Shown: positions 22,370 to 31,312 of the stretch, piece by piece
Position numbering within the stretch: position 1 is the first letter of the stretch
Layout of the letters: every line of letters starts with the position of its first letter
Assembly (NCBI RefSeq): GCF_001278075.1
Contig: NZ_CP011340.1
Span: 5,267,501 to 5,331,500, forward strand
Reading direction: 5' to 3'
From: Streptomyces pristinaespiralis
GTDB taxonomy: Bacteria; Actinomycetota; Actinomycetes; Streptomycetales; Streptomycetaceae
Length of the DNA stretch: 64,000 nt
Notes under the pieces: generated by a model
Databases searched by the model: none
Told to the model about the DNA's origin: nothing
Seen by the model: the letters and a program-made list of their open reading frames with translations, nothing else
Translations under genes and position numbers: made by a program

Positions 22370-22407
22370 GGCCGGGGCCGGACACCATGGGGTGTCCGGC
22401 CCCGGCC
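22370..22407 (+). terminator. secA terminator
   Basis: A 17-bp perfect stem, GGCCGGGGCCGGACACC paired with GGTGTCCGGCCCCGGCC around an ATGG loop, starts 17 nt after the secA stop. Very stable; there is no T-tract. Confidence 0.85.
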
Positions 22408-23317
22408 GCGTCTCCCCGGCCGCGGCGGGCCGGCCGCGACCGGGCTTCGACCGGCCGGGCCCTGGTCGCGTGCGGGGCGCGACCGGTCGCCGAAACGGCC
22501 GGGCCGGGCCGGGACGTGTCCGGTGCCCCCGGCCCGGCCCGCCCGGTCGAACGGCCGGGTGGAAAGTCCCGTGGGTCGTTGCTGCCGGCCTACCGGGCGC
22601 ATGAGGCTCCGCGCGGGGCCAGGGAACACCGATGCCCAGCCGGGCCGCCTCTGCGCGCTGGGTCGGCGTAGCCGGGCGCCGGGTCGCGCGCGACCGCTGG
22701 TCGGCTCGCTGTGGAGCAGCCGGCTGCCGAACGTCGGGCCGGAGAGGCTCCGGCCCGGTCCGGGTCAAGTCGTACGGGCTGCGTGGGCTGGTTCCGGGGC
22801 ACCGATGCCCCGCCCGGCCGCCTCTGGGCGCTGGGTCGGCGTAGGGGCCCCCGGCCAGGCCGGGGATCAGTCGGCGCCGAACGCTGGGTCGCAGCCCCGT
22901 GCGCTCGGTCAGTCAGCTTGGCCCCGGCGGCTCACGCGCCGCACGGCCTTCAAGTGACCGTGGAGGGGCTGCCGCCGGGCCGGAAGCGCCAAGCCCGGCC
23001 GGCCGCGTCCGTTGCTCGCAGGTCGCCGCGGGCTTTGAGCGGGCCGGGCCGGGGTCACGGACTACGCCGTCCAGAGCGGGCGCTGGAGGCCGTCTGAGAG
23101 CCCCCTGAGCGCCTCGAGCGGGCCTTGGGGGCCCACGGCCGGTAGAAGCCCTCCGCGCTGCCGGAAGGCCGCTGGCAGGCGATGGCGTCCAGGGCGCCCG
23201 GGCGGCCGGCCGCCGACTCGGTGGGCTCCGAGCGGCCGGCCTGCTCGGCGCGCCCCGGGAAACGGGCCATGCCCCGCCCCGCCTCCGACGCATGCGGGGC
23301 ACCGGCCCACGGCGCCG
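22408..23317. other. GC-rich non-coding stretch
   Basis: About 0.9 kb between the secA terminator and the end of the leftward Rv3235-like gene. Open frames on both strands are Arg/Pro/Gly-rich with no domain, consistent start or ribosome site, so no gene is called. It contains imperfectly duplicated segments (separate entry) and many CCGG/GGCC-rich short repeats. It may be decayed sequence. Confidence 0.6.
22627..22844. repeat. imperfect 45-bp direct repeat, 173 bp apart
   Basis: Two copies, 22627-22671 and 22800-22844, match at 42 of 45 bases; both begin CACCGATGCCC and end GCTGGGTCGGCGTAG. Flanks are also related (GAGGCTCCG before each, CCGAACG(T/C) after each), which suggests an older duplication of ~170 bp that has since diverged by indels. 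Not coding on present evidence. Confidence 0.75.
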
Positions 23318-23728
23318 TCACCGGTCCACGGCGACCTCGATCGCCGCGCAGCGCCAGCGCAGGTCCCGGCCCTGTTCCAGGCGGAACGCCATCGCGCTGA
23401 CCCGGTCGCCCGAGCCGATGCGGGCGAAGGCCTCGATCACGCCCGGTCCCGGGTGGAACTCGCCGCAGTGGCGGACGACCGGTGTGGCCCGGTCCGCCGG
23501 AAGCAACGGCGTCTCCGGCGCGAGCCGGACCAACTGTTCGTAGGCCTCGCCGATCGTGTGCCCGAGCATCCAGTGCACCGGGCGCCGGCCGCTCAGTACC
23601 GCGAGCAGGCGGTCGGCGAACCAGTAGTGCGGTTTGTGCATCCTGCCGCGTGCCCGGGTCAGTGCCGCCGCCGCGTGGGCGGCGGGCCTGCGCTGGTCGT
23701 GACGGCCTGCGGGCCTGGTCCTGTCCAT
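23318..23728 (-). CDS. Rv3235 family protein
   Basis: 136 residues starting MDRTRPAGRHD. Conserved core includes ALTRARGRMHKPHYWFADRL, LLAVLSGRRPVHWMLGHT and the C-terminal WRCAAIEVAVD. Small actinobacterial proteins of this kind are encoded next to secA in Streptomyces and in mycobacteria (Rv3235, near secA1). Function unknown. ATG 23728 is chosen as the first start that yields the conserved length; the frame stays open upstream. Confidence 0.75.
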   Translation of the reverse strand: MDRTRPAGRHDQRRPAAHAAAALTRARGRMHKPHYWFADRLLAVLSGRRPVHWMLGHTIGEAYEQLVRLAPETPLLPADRATPVVRHCGEFHPGPGVIEAFARIGSGDRVSAMAFRLEQGRDLRWRCAAIEVAVDR

Positions 23729-24017
23729 ACGGATCGCCCCCGATGTGCTGGTCCCGGGCTGAGTACCGGGAGGTAGCTTCGACGGGGCACTTCTATGGCG
23801 TGCGCACCTTTGCCGCAAAGCGGCGAAAGCGCCCACAGCGGTGGCCGCGAACTTCACCTATCAGGGTGACGAGGTGCCGCAACGCCGGGCCGCACGGGCC
23901 TTCGAGGGGGTACCGGGTGGACGGCGGGACGGCCCCCGAGCGCACCCCGAAGGGGTACGCCGCACGTATCCTGAGGGCGATCACCAGGGCGATCACCGAC
24001 TACGAAAGCGGCCTGTC

Positions 24018-24524
24018 ATGCGCGTGTACGTCCCCCTGACCCTCCCCGGTCTCGCAGCGGCGCACAAGGCGGGCGAACTGGGCCCCGGTCCGCTGACCGC
24101 CTACGCCGTCACGCCCGGACTGCGCGAGTGGTACGTCTCCGACGACATCGAGGAACTGGAGTACGCGGCGCTCAGCCGCGCCGCCGCCGCGTCCCTGCGG
24201 ATGATGGCCGGCGCCCCGGACGCGGCCCGGCGTCGGGTGGTCGTGGCCGTCGACGTGCCGGACCAGGCCGCCGTCGCCGATCCCGACCAGGTCCTCGATG
24301 TTGGTGCGCTCGGCGAGGTGCGGATCGCCGCGGCCGTGCCGATGTCCAAGGCGGCAGCCGTCCATGTGGACGCCGACGACGCGGTGGACGACGTCTCGGC
24401 CGCGGTCGCGGCGCTCGGCGCGGCCGACCACGGTGACGACGACGCGCAGTTCACCGTCGACGGGGCGGAGGACCACGAGCTGCTCTGGTTCGGCGTGCAG
24501 GAGATCCCCAACATCGTCGGCTGA
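24018..24524 (+). CDS. small conserved actinobacterial protein, DUF6912-like
   Basis: 168 residues beginning MRVYVPLTLPGLAAAHKAGE. Acidic, soluble, no TM or signal peptide. Conserved streptomycete gene between secA and an HAD hydrolase; function not known. ATG 24018 fits the conserved N-terminus. A near-perfect inverted repeat (CTTTGCCGC / GCGGCGAAAG) lies about 190 bp upstream at 23808-23829. Confidence 0.72.
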   Translation: MRVYVPLTLPGLAAAHKAGELGPGPLTAYAVTPGLREWYVSDDIEELEYAALSRAAAASLRMMAGAPDAARRRVVVAVDVPDQAAVADPDQVLDVGALGEVRIAAAVPMSKAAAVHVDADDAVDDVSAAVAALGAADHGDDDAQFTVDGAEDHELLWFGVQEIPNIVG

Positions 24525-24698
24525 CCGGCCGCGCCAGGCTGTCGCACCCGGCGACCGGCGACCGGCGCGCGCAGGCCTTCGTATCGGTGACCGGCAGCCT
24601 GCCGGCCCCTCGCACCGGCGACCGCCACGCGCCAGGCTGCCCTACCCGGCGACCGGTCGTGCGCCTGCCTGTCGCACCCGGCCTGTACGGTTTTCGCC

Positions 24699-25370
24699 AT
24701 GGGCAAGCAGGGGACGCAGGCGCATCTGGTCTGGGACTGGAACGGCACACTGCTCGACGACATCGGCGCGGTCATCGCGGCCACGAACGCCGCCTTCGCG
24801 GAGCTGGGGCTCGAGCAGATCACGCTCGAGCGGTACCGGGAGCTGTACTGCGTGCCCGTCCCCCGCTTCTACGAGCGGCTCATGGGACGGCTACCGACGA
24901 ACGACGAATGGCTCGTGATGGACGCGGCCTTCCACAAGCACTACTGGACCCGCGCGGAGACATGCGGGCTCGCCGCGGGCGCCGCCGAGCTGCTCGTCCG
25001 CCGTCAGAGTGCCGGTCTGACGCAGTCGCTGCTGTCCCTCGCCCCGCACGAACATCTGGTGCCGATCGTGCGCCGGCACGGCATCGAGGAGCGCTTCGTG
25101 CGCGTCGACGGCCGGATCGGCGCGTCGACCGCCGGCAAGGCCGAGCACATGGTGCGGCACCTGGCGCAGCTCGCCGGCGTGCGCGCCGAGCACGTCGTCG
25201 TCATCGGTGACGCCGCGGACGACGCCGTCGCGGCGGCCCACGTCGGCGCGAAGGCCGTGCTGTACACCGGCGGATCGCACAGCCGCGCCAGTCTGGAGCG
25301 GGTCGGGGTGCCGGTGGTCGACTCGCTCGAGGAGGCGGTCGAGGTGGCGGAGGAGCTCGTGGCCGGCTGA
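24699..25370 (+). CDS. HAD-superfamily hydrolase
   Basis: 223 residues. All four HAD motifs are seen: I DWNGTLLDD (residues ~13-21), II SLLSLAP (Ser near 110), III Lys in TAGKAEH (near 147) and IV VIGDAADD (near 168). A helical cap sits between motifs I and II. Probably a small-molecule phosphatase of the phosphoglycolate phosphatase-like subgroup; substrate unknown. Monocistronic, convergent with the DJ-1 gene. Confidence 0.88.
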   Translation: MGKQGTQAHLVWDWNGTLLDDIGAVIAATNAAFAELGLEQITLERYRELYCVPVPRFYERLMGRLPTNDEWLVMDAAFHKHYWTRAETCGLAAGAAELLVRRQSAGLTQSLLSLAPHEHLVPIVRRHGIEERFVRVDGRIGASTAGKAEHMVRHLAQLAGVRAEHVVVIGDAADDAVAAAHVGAKAVLYTGGSHSRASLERVGVPVVDSLEEAVEVAEELVAG

Positions 25371-25381
25371 CCGGCCACGAG
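25356..25381. terminator. bidirectional hairpin over HAD stop codon
   Basis: CTCGTGGCCGG-CTGA-CCGGCCACGAG, 11-bp perfect stem. The loop contains the HAD stop codon and the right arm ends 4 bp before the convergent DJ-1 gene ends. Confidence 0.7.
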
Positions 25382-25384
25382 GCG

Positions 25385-25951
25385 CTACGTCACCGGCGCC
25401 GTCGCCCGCAGCACCTTGAGGAACTCCCGCATCCACACCGGATGGTCCGGCCAGGCACGCGAGGAGACCAGCGACCCGTCCACGACCGCCGCCACGTCCT
25501 GGAACGACGCCCCGGCCGCCTGCATGTCCAGTTCGAGCGCCGGGTACGAGGTGACCCGGCGTCCCTCCAGGCCGCCGGTCGCCGCGGTCAGCAGCGGGCC
25601 GTGGCAGATCTGGGCCACCGGCTTGTCGGAGTCGAAGAACGCCTTGAGGATCTTGCGGAGCTCGGGGTCGTTGCGCAGGTACTCGGGCGCGCGGCCGCCG
25701 GGAATCACGATGGCGGCGTACGCCCCGGGCTCGACCTCGGAGAACGCCAGGTCGGCCTGCCAGGTGTAGCCCGGCTTCTCGGTGTAGGTGTCGAAGCCCG
25801 GCTCGAAGTCGTGCACGACGAACTGCAGCTTCTTGCGGGCGGGGGCCGCGATGTGCACCTCGTACCCCTCCTCCAGCAGCCGCTGGTACGGGTAGAGGAC
25901 CTCCAGGGACTCTGCGGCGTCCCCGGTGACGATGAGGATCTTCGTGGTCAT
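25385..25951 (-). CDS. DJ-1/PfpI family protein
   Basis: 188 residues. The nucleophile elbow is VAQICHGPLL (Cys near residue 117), preceded by VIPGGRAPEYLR and followed by EGRRVTSYPALELDMQAAG, the usual DJ-1/PfpI order. Possible roles are deglycase, chaperone or cysteine-protease-like stress protection; the sequence does not decide. ATG 25951 (MTTKILIVTGD) is the conserved start. A TTGACA box lies on its strand about 60 bp upstream. Confidence 0.87.
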   Translation of the reverse strand: MTTKILIVTGDAAESLEVLYPYQRLLEEGYEVHIAAPARKKLQFVVHDFEPGFDTYTEKPGYTWQADLAFSEVEPGAYAAIVIPGGRAPEYLRNDPELRKILKAFFDSDKPVAQICHGPLLTAATGGLEGRRVTSYPALELDMQAAGASFQDVAAVVDGSLVSSRAWPDHPVWMREFLKVLRATAPVT

Positions 25952-26322
25952 GGCTGCTCCCGGTTGATTGGTTGCCAAGAGGGCCTGTGTCGCTGTCCAG
26001 ACTGTCAAACTTCGGACCCCGCTTTTGTACACATACGGCTCATGACGGGGCGGGGGTGCGGGGAGATAGCCTGGGGGCGTGATCAGCGCGATATGCCGTG
26101 GGGGCAGCGAAGCCCCCGGCCTGCGCCCGGACCGCCACCGCGTCCGGGCGATCGCTGACCCCTCCCGTCCGGACTGTCTCCGTCAGACAGAAATGGCCGA
26201 TACCGGCTCGGACGACTCTCATCGCGGCATACCGTCGACTGCGACCGGACACCCCGGGACGCGGCGATCCGTCGCATCTTTCACCTACGTCACGCAACGG
26301 CGCGCGACAGGAGCCAGAGGAC
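25952..26322. other. divergent promoter region, DJ-1 gene / gdhB
   Basis: 371 bp between two divergent starts. The half next to the DJ-1 gene is comparatively AT-rich, around TTTTGTACACATACGG (about 26021-26036), with a TTGACA on the minus strand. The gdhB side ends in an AGGAG ribosome site. No gene is convincing in this region. Confidence 0.5.
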
Positions 26323-29300
26323 ATGCAGACCAAGCTGGACGAAGCCAAGGCCGAGCTGCTCGCACGGGCCGCCCGGGTAGCTGAGAACAGCCCGGCCGGG
26401 GGGCACCTTCCGACTGGGACAGAGCAGGGGAAGCGTCCTGACCAGGACACCCTGCTCACGTACCTCCAGCGCTACTACCTGCACACAGCTCCGGAGGACC
26501 TCACCGGCCGCGACCCGGTCGACGTCTTCGGAGCGGCACTTTCCCACTACCGGCTGGCGGAAAACCGCCCGCAGGGCACCGCGAACGTCCGCGTCCACAC
26601 GCCGACCGTGGAGGAGAACGGCTGGACCTGCAGCCACTCCGTCGTGGAAGTCGTCACCGACGACATGCCCTTCCTCGTCGACTCCGTCACCAACGAGCTC
26701 TCCCGCCAGGGCCGCGGCATCCATGTCGTGATCCACCCGCAGGTCGTCGCCCGCCGTGATGTGACCGGCAAGCTGATCGAGGTCCTGCCCTCGGACACGC
26801 ACGCCAAGGACCTCCCGCACGACGCCCTCGTCGAGTCCTGGATCCACGTCGAGATCGACCGCGAGACCGACCGCGCCGACCTGAAGCAGATCACCGCCGA
26901 TCTGCTGCGTGTCCTGTCCGACGTCCGGGAGGCCGTCGAGGACTGGGAGAAGATGCGCGACGCCGCGCTGCGGATCGCCGAGCAGCTGCCCGACGAGCCC
27001 AAGGCCGACGACCTGCCGGAGCAGGAGGTCGAGGAGGCCCGTGAGCTGCTGCGCTGGCTCGCCTCCGACCACTTCACCTTCCTCGGCTACCGGGAGTACG
27101 AGCTCACCGACTCCGACGCGCTGGCCGCCGTCCCCGGCACCGGCCTCGGCATCCTGCGCTCCGACCCGCCGCACCACGAGGACGAGGCCCACCCGGTCAG
27201 CCCGTCCTTCAGCCGGCTGCCGGCCGACGCCCGCGCCAAGGCCCGTGAGCACAAGCTGCTCGTGCTGACGAAGGCCAACAGCCGCGCCACCGTGCACCGC
27301 CCCAGCTACCTGGACTACGTCGGCGTCAAGAAGTTCGACGCCGAAGGCAACGTCGTCGGGGAGCGCCGCTTCCTCGGCCTGTTCTCCTCCGCCGCGTACA
27401 CCGAGTCGGTGCGCCGCGTGCCCGTCGTGCGCCGCAAGGTCGCGGAGGTCCTCCAGGGCGCGGGCTTCTCGCCCAACAGCCACGACGGCCGCGACCTGCT
27501 GCAGATCCTCGAGACCTACCCGCGTGACGAGCTCTTCCAGACGCCCGCCGACCAGTTGCGTGCGATCGTCACCAGCGTCCTCTACCTCCAGGAGCGCCGC
27601 CGGCTGCGGCTGTACCTGCGGCAGGACGAGTACGGGCGCTACTACTCCGCGCTGGTCTACCTGCCGCGCGACCGCTACACCACCGGTGTGCGGCTGCGCC
27701 TGATCGAGATCCTCAAGGAGGAACTCGGCGGTACCAGCGTCGACTTCACCGCCTGGAACACCGAGTCGATCCTCTCCCGTATCCACTTCGTGGTGCGCGT
27801 GCCCGCCGGCACCGAGCTGCCGCACCTCACCGACGCGGACACCGAGCGCATCGAGGCGCGGCTGGTCGAGGCCGCGCGCTCCTGGGCCGACGGCTTCGGC
27901 GAGGCGCTGAACGCCGAGTTCGGCGAGGAACGCGCCGCCGAGCTGCTGCGCCGCTACGCCGGCGCCTTCCAGGAGGGCTACAAGGCCGACCACTCGCCGC
28001 GCTCCGCCGTGGCCGACCTGGTCCGCATGGAGGAGCTCGCCGAGTCCGGCAAGGACTTCGCGCTGTCCCTGTACGAGCCGGTCGGGGCGGGCCCCGGCGA
28101 GCGGCGCTTCAAGATCTACCGGACCGGCGAGCAGGTCTCCCTGTCCGCGGTGCTGCCCGTGCTGCAGCGCCTCGGCTGCGAGGTCGTCGACGAGCGCCCG
28201 TACGAGCTGCGCTGCGCCGACCGGACGCACGCCTGGATCTACGACTTCGGGCTGCGCATGCCGAAGACGGGCGCGAACGGCGACTACCTCGCCGACGACG
28301 CCCGCGAGCGCTTCCAGGACGCCTTCGCCGCCGTGTGGACGGGCGAGGCCGAGAACGACGGCTTCAACGCGCTGGTGCTCGGCGCGGGCCTCAACTGGCG
28401 CGAGGCCATGGTGCTGCGCGCGTACGCGAAGTACCTGCGCCAGGCCGGTTCGACCTTCAGCCAGGACTACATGGAGGACACCCTCCGCAACAACGTCCAC
28501 ACCACCCGGCTGCTGGTCTCGCTCTTCGAGGCGCGGATGTCGCCGGACCGCCAGCGGGCCGGCACCGAACTGATCGACGGGCTGCTCGAGGAGCTCGACG
28601 GCGCGCTCGACCAGGTGGCCAGCCTCGACGAGGACCGCATCCTGCGGGCCTTCCTCACCGTCATCAAGGCCACCCTGCGCACCAACTTCTTCCAGGAGGC
28701 GGCAGGCGGCGCCCCGCACGGCTATGTGTCGATGAAGTTCGACCCGCAGGCCATCCCGGACCTGCCCGCGCCGCGCCCCGCGTTCGAGATCTGGGTGTAC
28801 TCGCCGCGGGTCGAGGGTGTCCACCTGCGCTTCGGCAAGGTCGCCCGGGGCGGTCTGCGCTGGTCCGACCGGCGTGAGGACTTCCGTACGGAGATCCTCG
28901 GCCTGGTCAAGGCGCAGATGGTGAAGAACACCGTGATCGTGCCGGTCGGCGCCAAGGGCGGCTTCGTCGCCAAGCAGCTGCCCGACCCGTCGGTCAACCG
29001 TGACGCCTGGCTGGCCGAGGGCATCGCCTGCTACCGGATCTTCATCTCGGCGCTGCTCGACATCACCGACAACCTGGTCGCGGGCGAGGTCGTCCCGCCG
29101 GCCCAGGTGGTCCGGCACGACGAGGACGACACGTACCTCGTCGTCGCCGCCGACAAGGGCACCGCGTCCTTCTCCGACATCGCCAACGAGGTCGCGGTCG
29201 CGTACAACTTCTGGCTCGGTGACGCCTTCGCGTCCGGCGGCTCCGCCGGATACGACCACAAGGGCATGGGCATCACCGCCCGCGGCGCCTGGGAGTCGGT

Positions 29301-31257
29301 CAAGCGGCACTTCCGCGAGCTCGGCCACGACACCCAGACCGAGGACTTCACGGTCGTGGGCGTCGGAGACATGTCCGGCGACGTGTTCGGCAACGGCATG
29401 CTGCTCAGCGAGCACATCCGGCTGGTCGCGGCGTTCGACCACCGCCACATCTTCATCGACCCGAACCCGGACGCGGCCCTCTCGTACGCCGAGCGCCGCC
29501 GGCTCTTCGAGCTGCCCCGTTCCTCCTGGGCCGACTACAACAAGGAACTGCTGTCCCAGGGCGGCGGCATCCACCCGCGCACGGCCAAGTCGATCCCGGT
29601 CAACGCGGCGATGCGCGAGGCCCTCGGCATCGGTCCCGGCATCGCGAAGCTGACGCCGGCGGAGCTGATGCAGGCCATCCTCAAGGCTCCGGTCGACCTG
29701 CTGTGGAACGGCGGCATCGGCACCTACGTCAAGGCCTCCACCGAGTCGAACGCCGACGTCGGCGACAAGGCCAACGACGCCATCCGCGTCAACGGCGAGG
29801 ACCTGCGGGTCCGGGTCGTCGGCGAGGGCGGCAACCTGGGTCTGACCCAGCTCGGCCGGATCGAGTTCGACCGCAACGGCGGAAAGATCAACACCGACGC
29901 CATCGACAACAGCGCCGGCGTCGACACCTCCGACCACGAGGTCAACATCAAGATCCTGCTCAACGGCCTGGTCGCGGACGGCGACATGACCGTCAAGCAG
30001 CGCAACCAGCTGCTGGCGCAGATGACCGACGAGGTCGGCGCGCTGGTGCTGCGCAACAACTACGCGCAGAACACCGCGCTCGCCAACGCGGTCACCCAGT
30101 CACCGTCCCTGCTCCACGCCCACCAGCGGTTCATGCGCCGCCTCGGCCGTGACGGACGCCTGGACCGGGCGCTGGAGTTCCTGCCCAACGACCGCCAGAT
30201 CCGTGAACTGCTGGCCGCGGGCAAGGGACTGAGCCAGCCCGAGCTGGCCGTCCTCCTCGCCTACACGAAGATCACGGTGGCGGACGAGCTGATCGGGACG
30301 GACCTGCCGGACGACCCGTACCTGAGGCGGCTGCTGCACGCCTACTTCCCCAAGCCGCTGCAGGAGCAGTTCGGTGAGGCGATCGACGCGCACGCGCTGC
30401 GCCGCGAGATCGTGACGACGGTGCTCGTCAACGACACGGTCAACACCGGTGGTTCGACGTTCCTGCACCGGCTGCGCGAGGAGACCGGCGCGTCGATCGA
30501 GGAGATCGTGCGGGCGCAGACCGCGGCCCGGGAGATCTTCGGGCTCAGCGCCGTGTGGGACGCGGTCGAGGCACTGGACAACCAGGTCGCGGCGGACGTC
30601 CAGACCCGGATCCGGCTGCACTCGCGCCGCCTCGTCGAGCGCGGTACGCGGTGGCTGCTGGGCAACCGGCCGCAGCCGCTGGAGCTGGCCGGGACGATCG
30701 AGTTCTTCGCCGAGCGCGTCGAACAGGTGTGGACAGAGCTGCCGAAGATGCTGCGGGGCGCGGACCTGGACTGGTACCAGGGCATCCTCGACGAGCTCAC
30801 GGGGGAGGGCGTTCCCGAGTTCCTCGCGCTGCGGGTGGCCGGCTTCTCTTCCGCCTTCCCGACGCTCGACATCGTGGCGATCTCGGACCGCACCGGTCAG
30901 GAACCGCTGGCGGTCGCCGAGGTGTACTACGACCTCGCCGACCGGCTCGCCATCACCCAGCTGATGGACCGGATCATCGAACTGCCGCGGGCCGACCGCT
31001 GGCAGTCCATGGCCCGAGCCTCCATCCGTGAGGACCTGTACGCGGCACACGCCGCGCTCACCGCCGTCGTGCTGTCGGTGGGCAACGGGACCTCCACCCC
31101 GGAGGAGCGCTTCAAGGCCTGGGAGCAGAAGAACGCGGCGATCCTGGGCAGGGCGCGGACGACGCTGGAGGAGATCCAGAGCTCGGACACGTTCGACCTG
31201 GCGAACCTGTCGGTGGCGATGCGGACGATGCGGCAGCTGCTGCGTACCCACAGCTGA
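26323..31257 (+). CDS. gdhB: NAD-specific glutamate dehydrogenase, 180-kDa class
   Basis: 1644 residues. Large NAD-dependent GDH (the class first defined in S. clavuligerus), converting glutamate to 2-oxoglutarate plus ammonium. N-terminal regulatory ACT-like regions occupy roughly residues 1-750. The catalytic domain has the active Lys in VPVGAKGGF (near 878), ACYRIFISALLDITDNLV, and the NAD-binding segment VVGVGDMSGDVFGNGMLLSE near 1011-1030. A long C-terminal helical domain follows. ATG 26323 has AGGAG 11 nt upstream. Normal length, no frameshift. Confidence 0.96.
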   Translation: MQTKLDEAKAELLARAARVAENSPAGGHLPTGTEQGKRPDQDTLLTYLQRYYLHTAPEDLTGRDPVDVFGAALSHYRLAENRPQGTANVRVHTPTVEENGWTCSHSVVEVVTDDMPFLVDSVTNELSRQGRGIHVVIHPQVVARRDVTGKLIEVLPSDTHAKDLPHDALVESWIHVEIDRETDRADLKQITADLLRVLSDVREAVEDWEKMRDAALRIAEQLPDEPKADDLPEQEVEEARELLRWLASDHFTFLGYREYELTDSDALAAVPGTGLGILRSDPPHHEDEAHPVSPSFSRLPADARAKAREHKLLVLTKANSRATVHRPSYLDYVGVKKFDAEGNVVGERRFLGLFSSAAYTESVRRVPVVRRKVAEVLQGAGFSPNSHDGRDLLQILETYPRDELFQTPADQLRAIVTSVLYLQERRRLRLYLRQDEYGRYYSALVYLPRDRYTTGVRLRLIEILKEELGGTSVDFTAWNTESILSRIHFVVRVPAGTELPHLTDADTERIEARLVEAARSWADGFGEALNAEFGEERAAELLRRYAGAFQEGYKADHSPRSAVADLVRMEELAESGKDFALSLYEPVGAGPGERRFKIYRTGEQVSLSAVLPVLQRLGCEVVDERPYELRCADRTHAWIYDFGLRMPKTGANGDYLADDARERFQDAFAAVWTGEAENDGFNALVLGAGLNWREAMVLRAYAKYLRQAGSTFSQDYMEDTLRNNVHTTRLLVSLFEARMSPDRQRAGTELIDGLLEELDGALDQVASLDEDRILRAFLTVIKATLRTNFFQEAAGGAPHGYVSMKFDPQAIPDLPAPRPAFEIWVYSPRVEGVHLRFGKVARGGLRWSDRREDFRTEILGLVKAQMVKNTVIVPVGAKGGFVAKQLPDPSVNRDAWLAEGIACYRIFISALLDITDNLVAGEVVPPAQVVRHDEDDTYLVVAADKGTASFSDIANEVAVAYNFWLGDAFASGGSAGYDHKGMGITARGAWESVKRHFRELGHDTQTEDFTVVGVGDMSGDVFGNGMLLSEHIRLVAAFDHRHIFIDPNPDAALSYAERRRLFELPRSSWADYNKELLSQGGGIHPRTAKSIPVNAAMREALGIGPGIAKLTPAELMQAILKAPVDLLWNGGIGTYVKASTESNADVGDKANDAIRVNGEDLRVRVVGEGGNLGLTQLGRIEFDRNGGKINTDAIDNSAGVDTSDHEVNIKILLNGLVADGDMTVKQRNQLLAQMTDEVGALVLRNNYAQNTALANAVTQSPSLLHAHQRFMRRLGRDGRLDRALEFLPNDRQIRELLAAGKGLSQPELAVLLAYTKITVADELIGTDLPDDPYLRRLLHAYFPKPLQEQFGEAIDAHALRREIVTTVLVNDTVNTGGSTFLHRLREETGASIEEIVRAQTAAREIFGLSAVWDAVEALDNQVAADVQTRIRLHSRRLVERGTRWLLGNRPQPLELAGTIEFFAERVEQVWTELPKMLRGADLDWYQGILDELTGEGVPEFLALRVAGFSSAFPTLDIVAISDRTGQEPLAVAEVYYDLADRLAITQLMDRIIELPRADRWQSMARASIREDLYAAHAALTAVVLSVGNGTSTPEERFKAWEQKNAAILGRARTTLEEIQSSDTFDLANLSVAMRTMRQLLRTHS

Positions 31258-31270
31258 CGCCACTCCGAAC

Positions 31271-31303
31271 GGACCCGGTCGCCCCTCGGGGGCGGCCGGG
31301 TCC
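31271..31303. terminator. gdhB terminator
   Basis: GGACCCGG and CCGGGTCC arms enclose an inner CGCCCC-TCG-GGGGCG hairpin, 14 nt after the gdhB stop. It lies between convergent genes, so it may serve both. Confidence 0.75.
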
Positions 31304-31312
31304 GTGTGTGTG

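Noticed and set aside
19530..22388. A 952-codon minus-strand open frame opposite secA
   Set aside because: Leu/Val/Asp-rich mirror of the secA codons; secA is certain.
22387..23097. Plus-strand frames downstream of secA as a new gene
   Set aside because: Begin inside the secA terminator loop, have biased Arg/Pro/Gly composition and no ribosome site.
26290..29937. A 1215-codon minus-strand open frame opposite gdhB
   Set aside because: Mirror of a highly conserved dehydrogenase; no motif or ribosome site.
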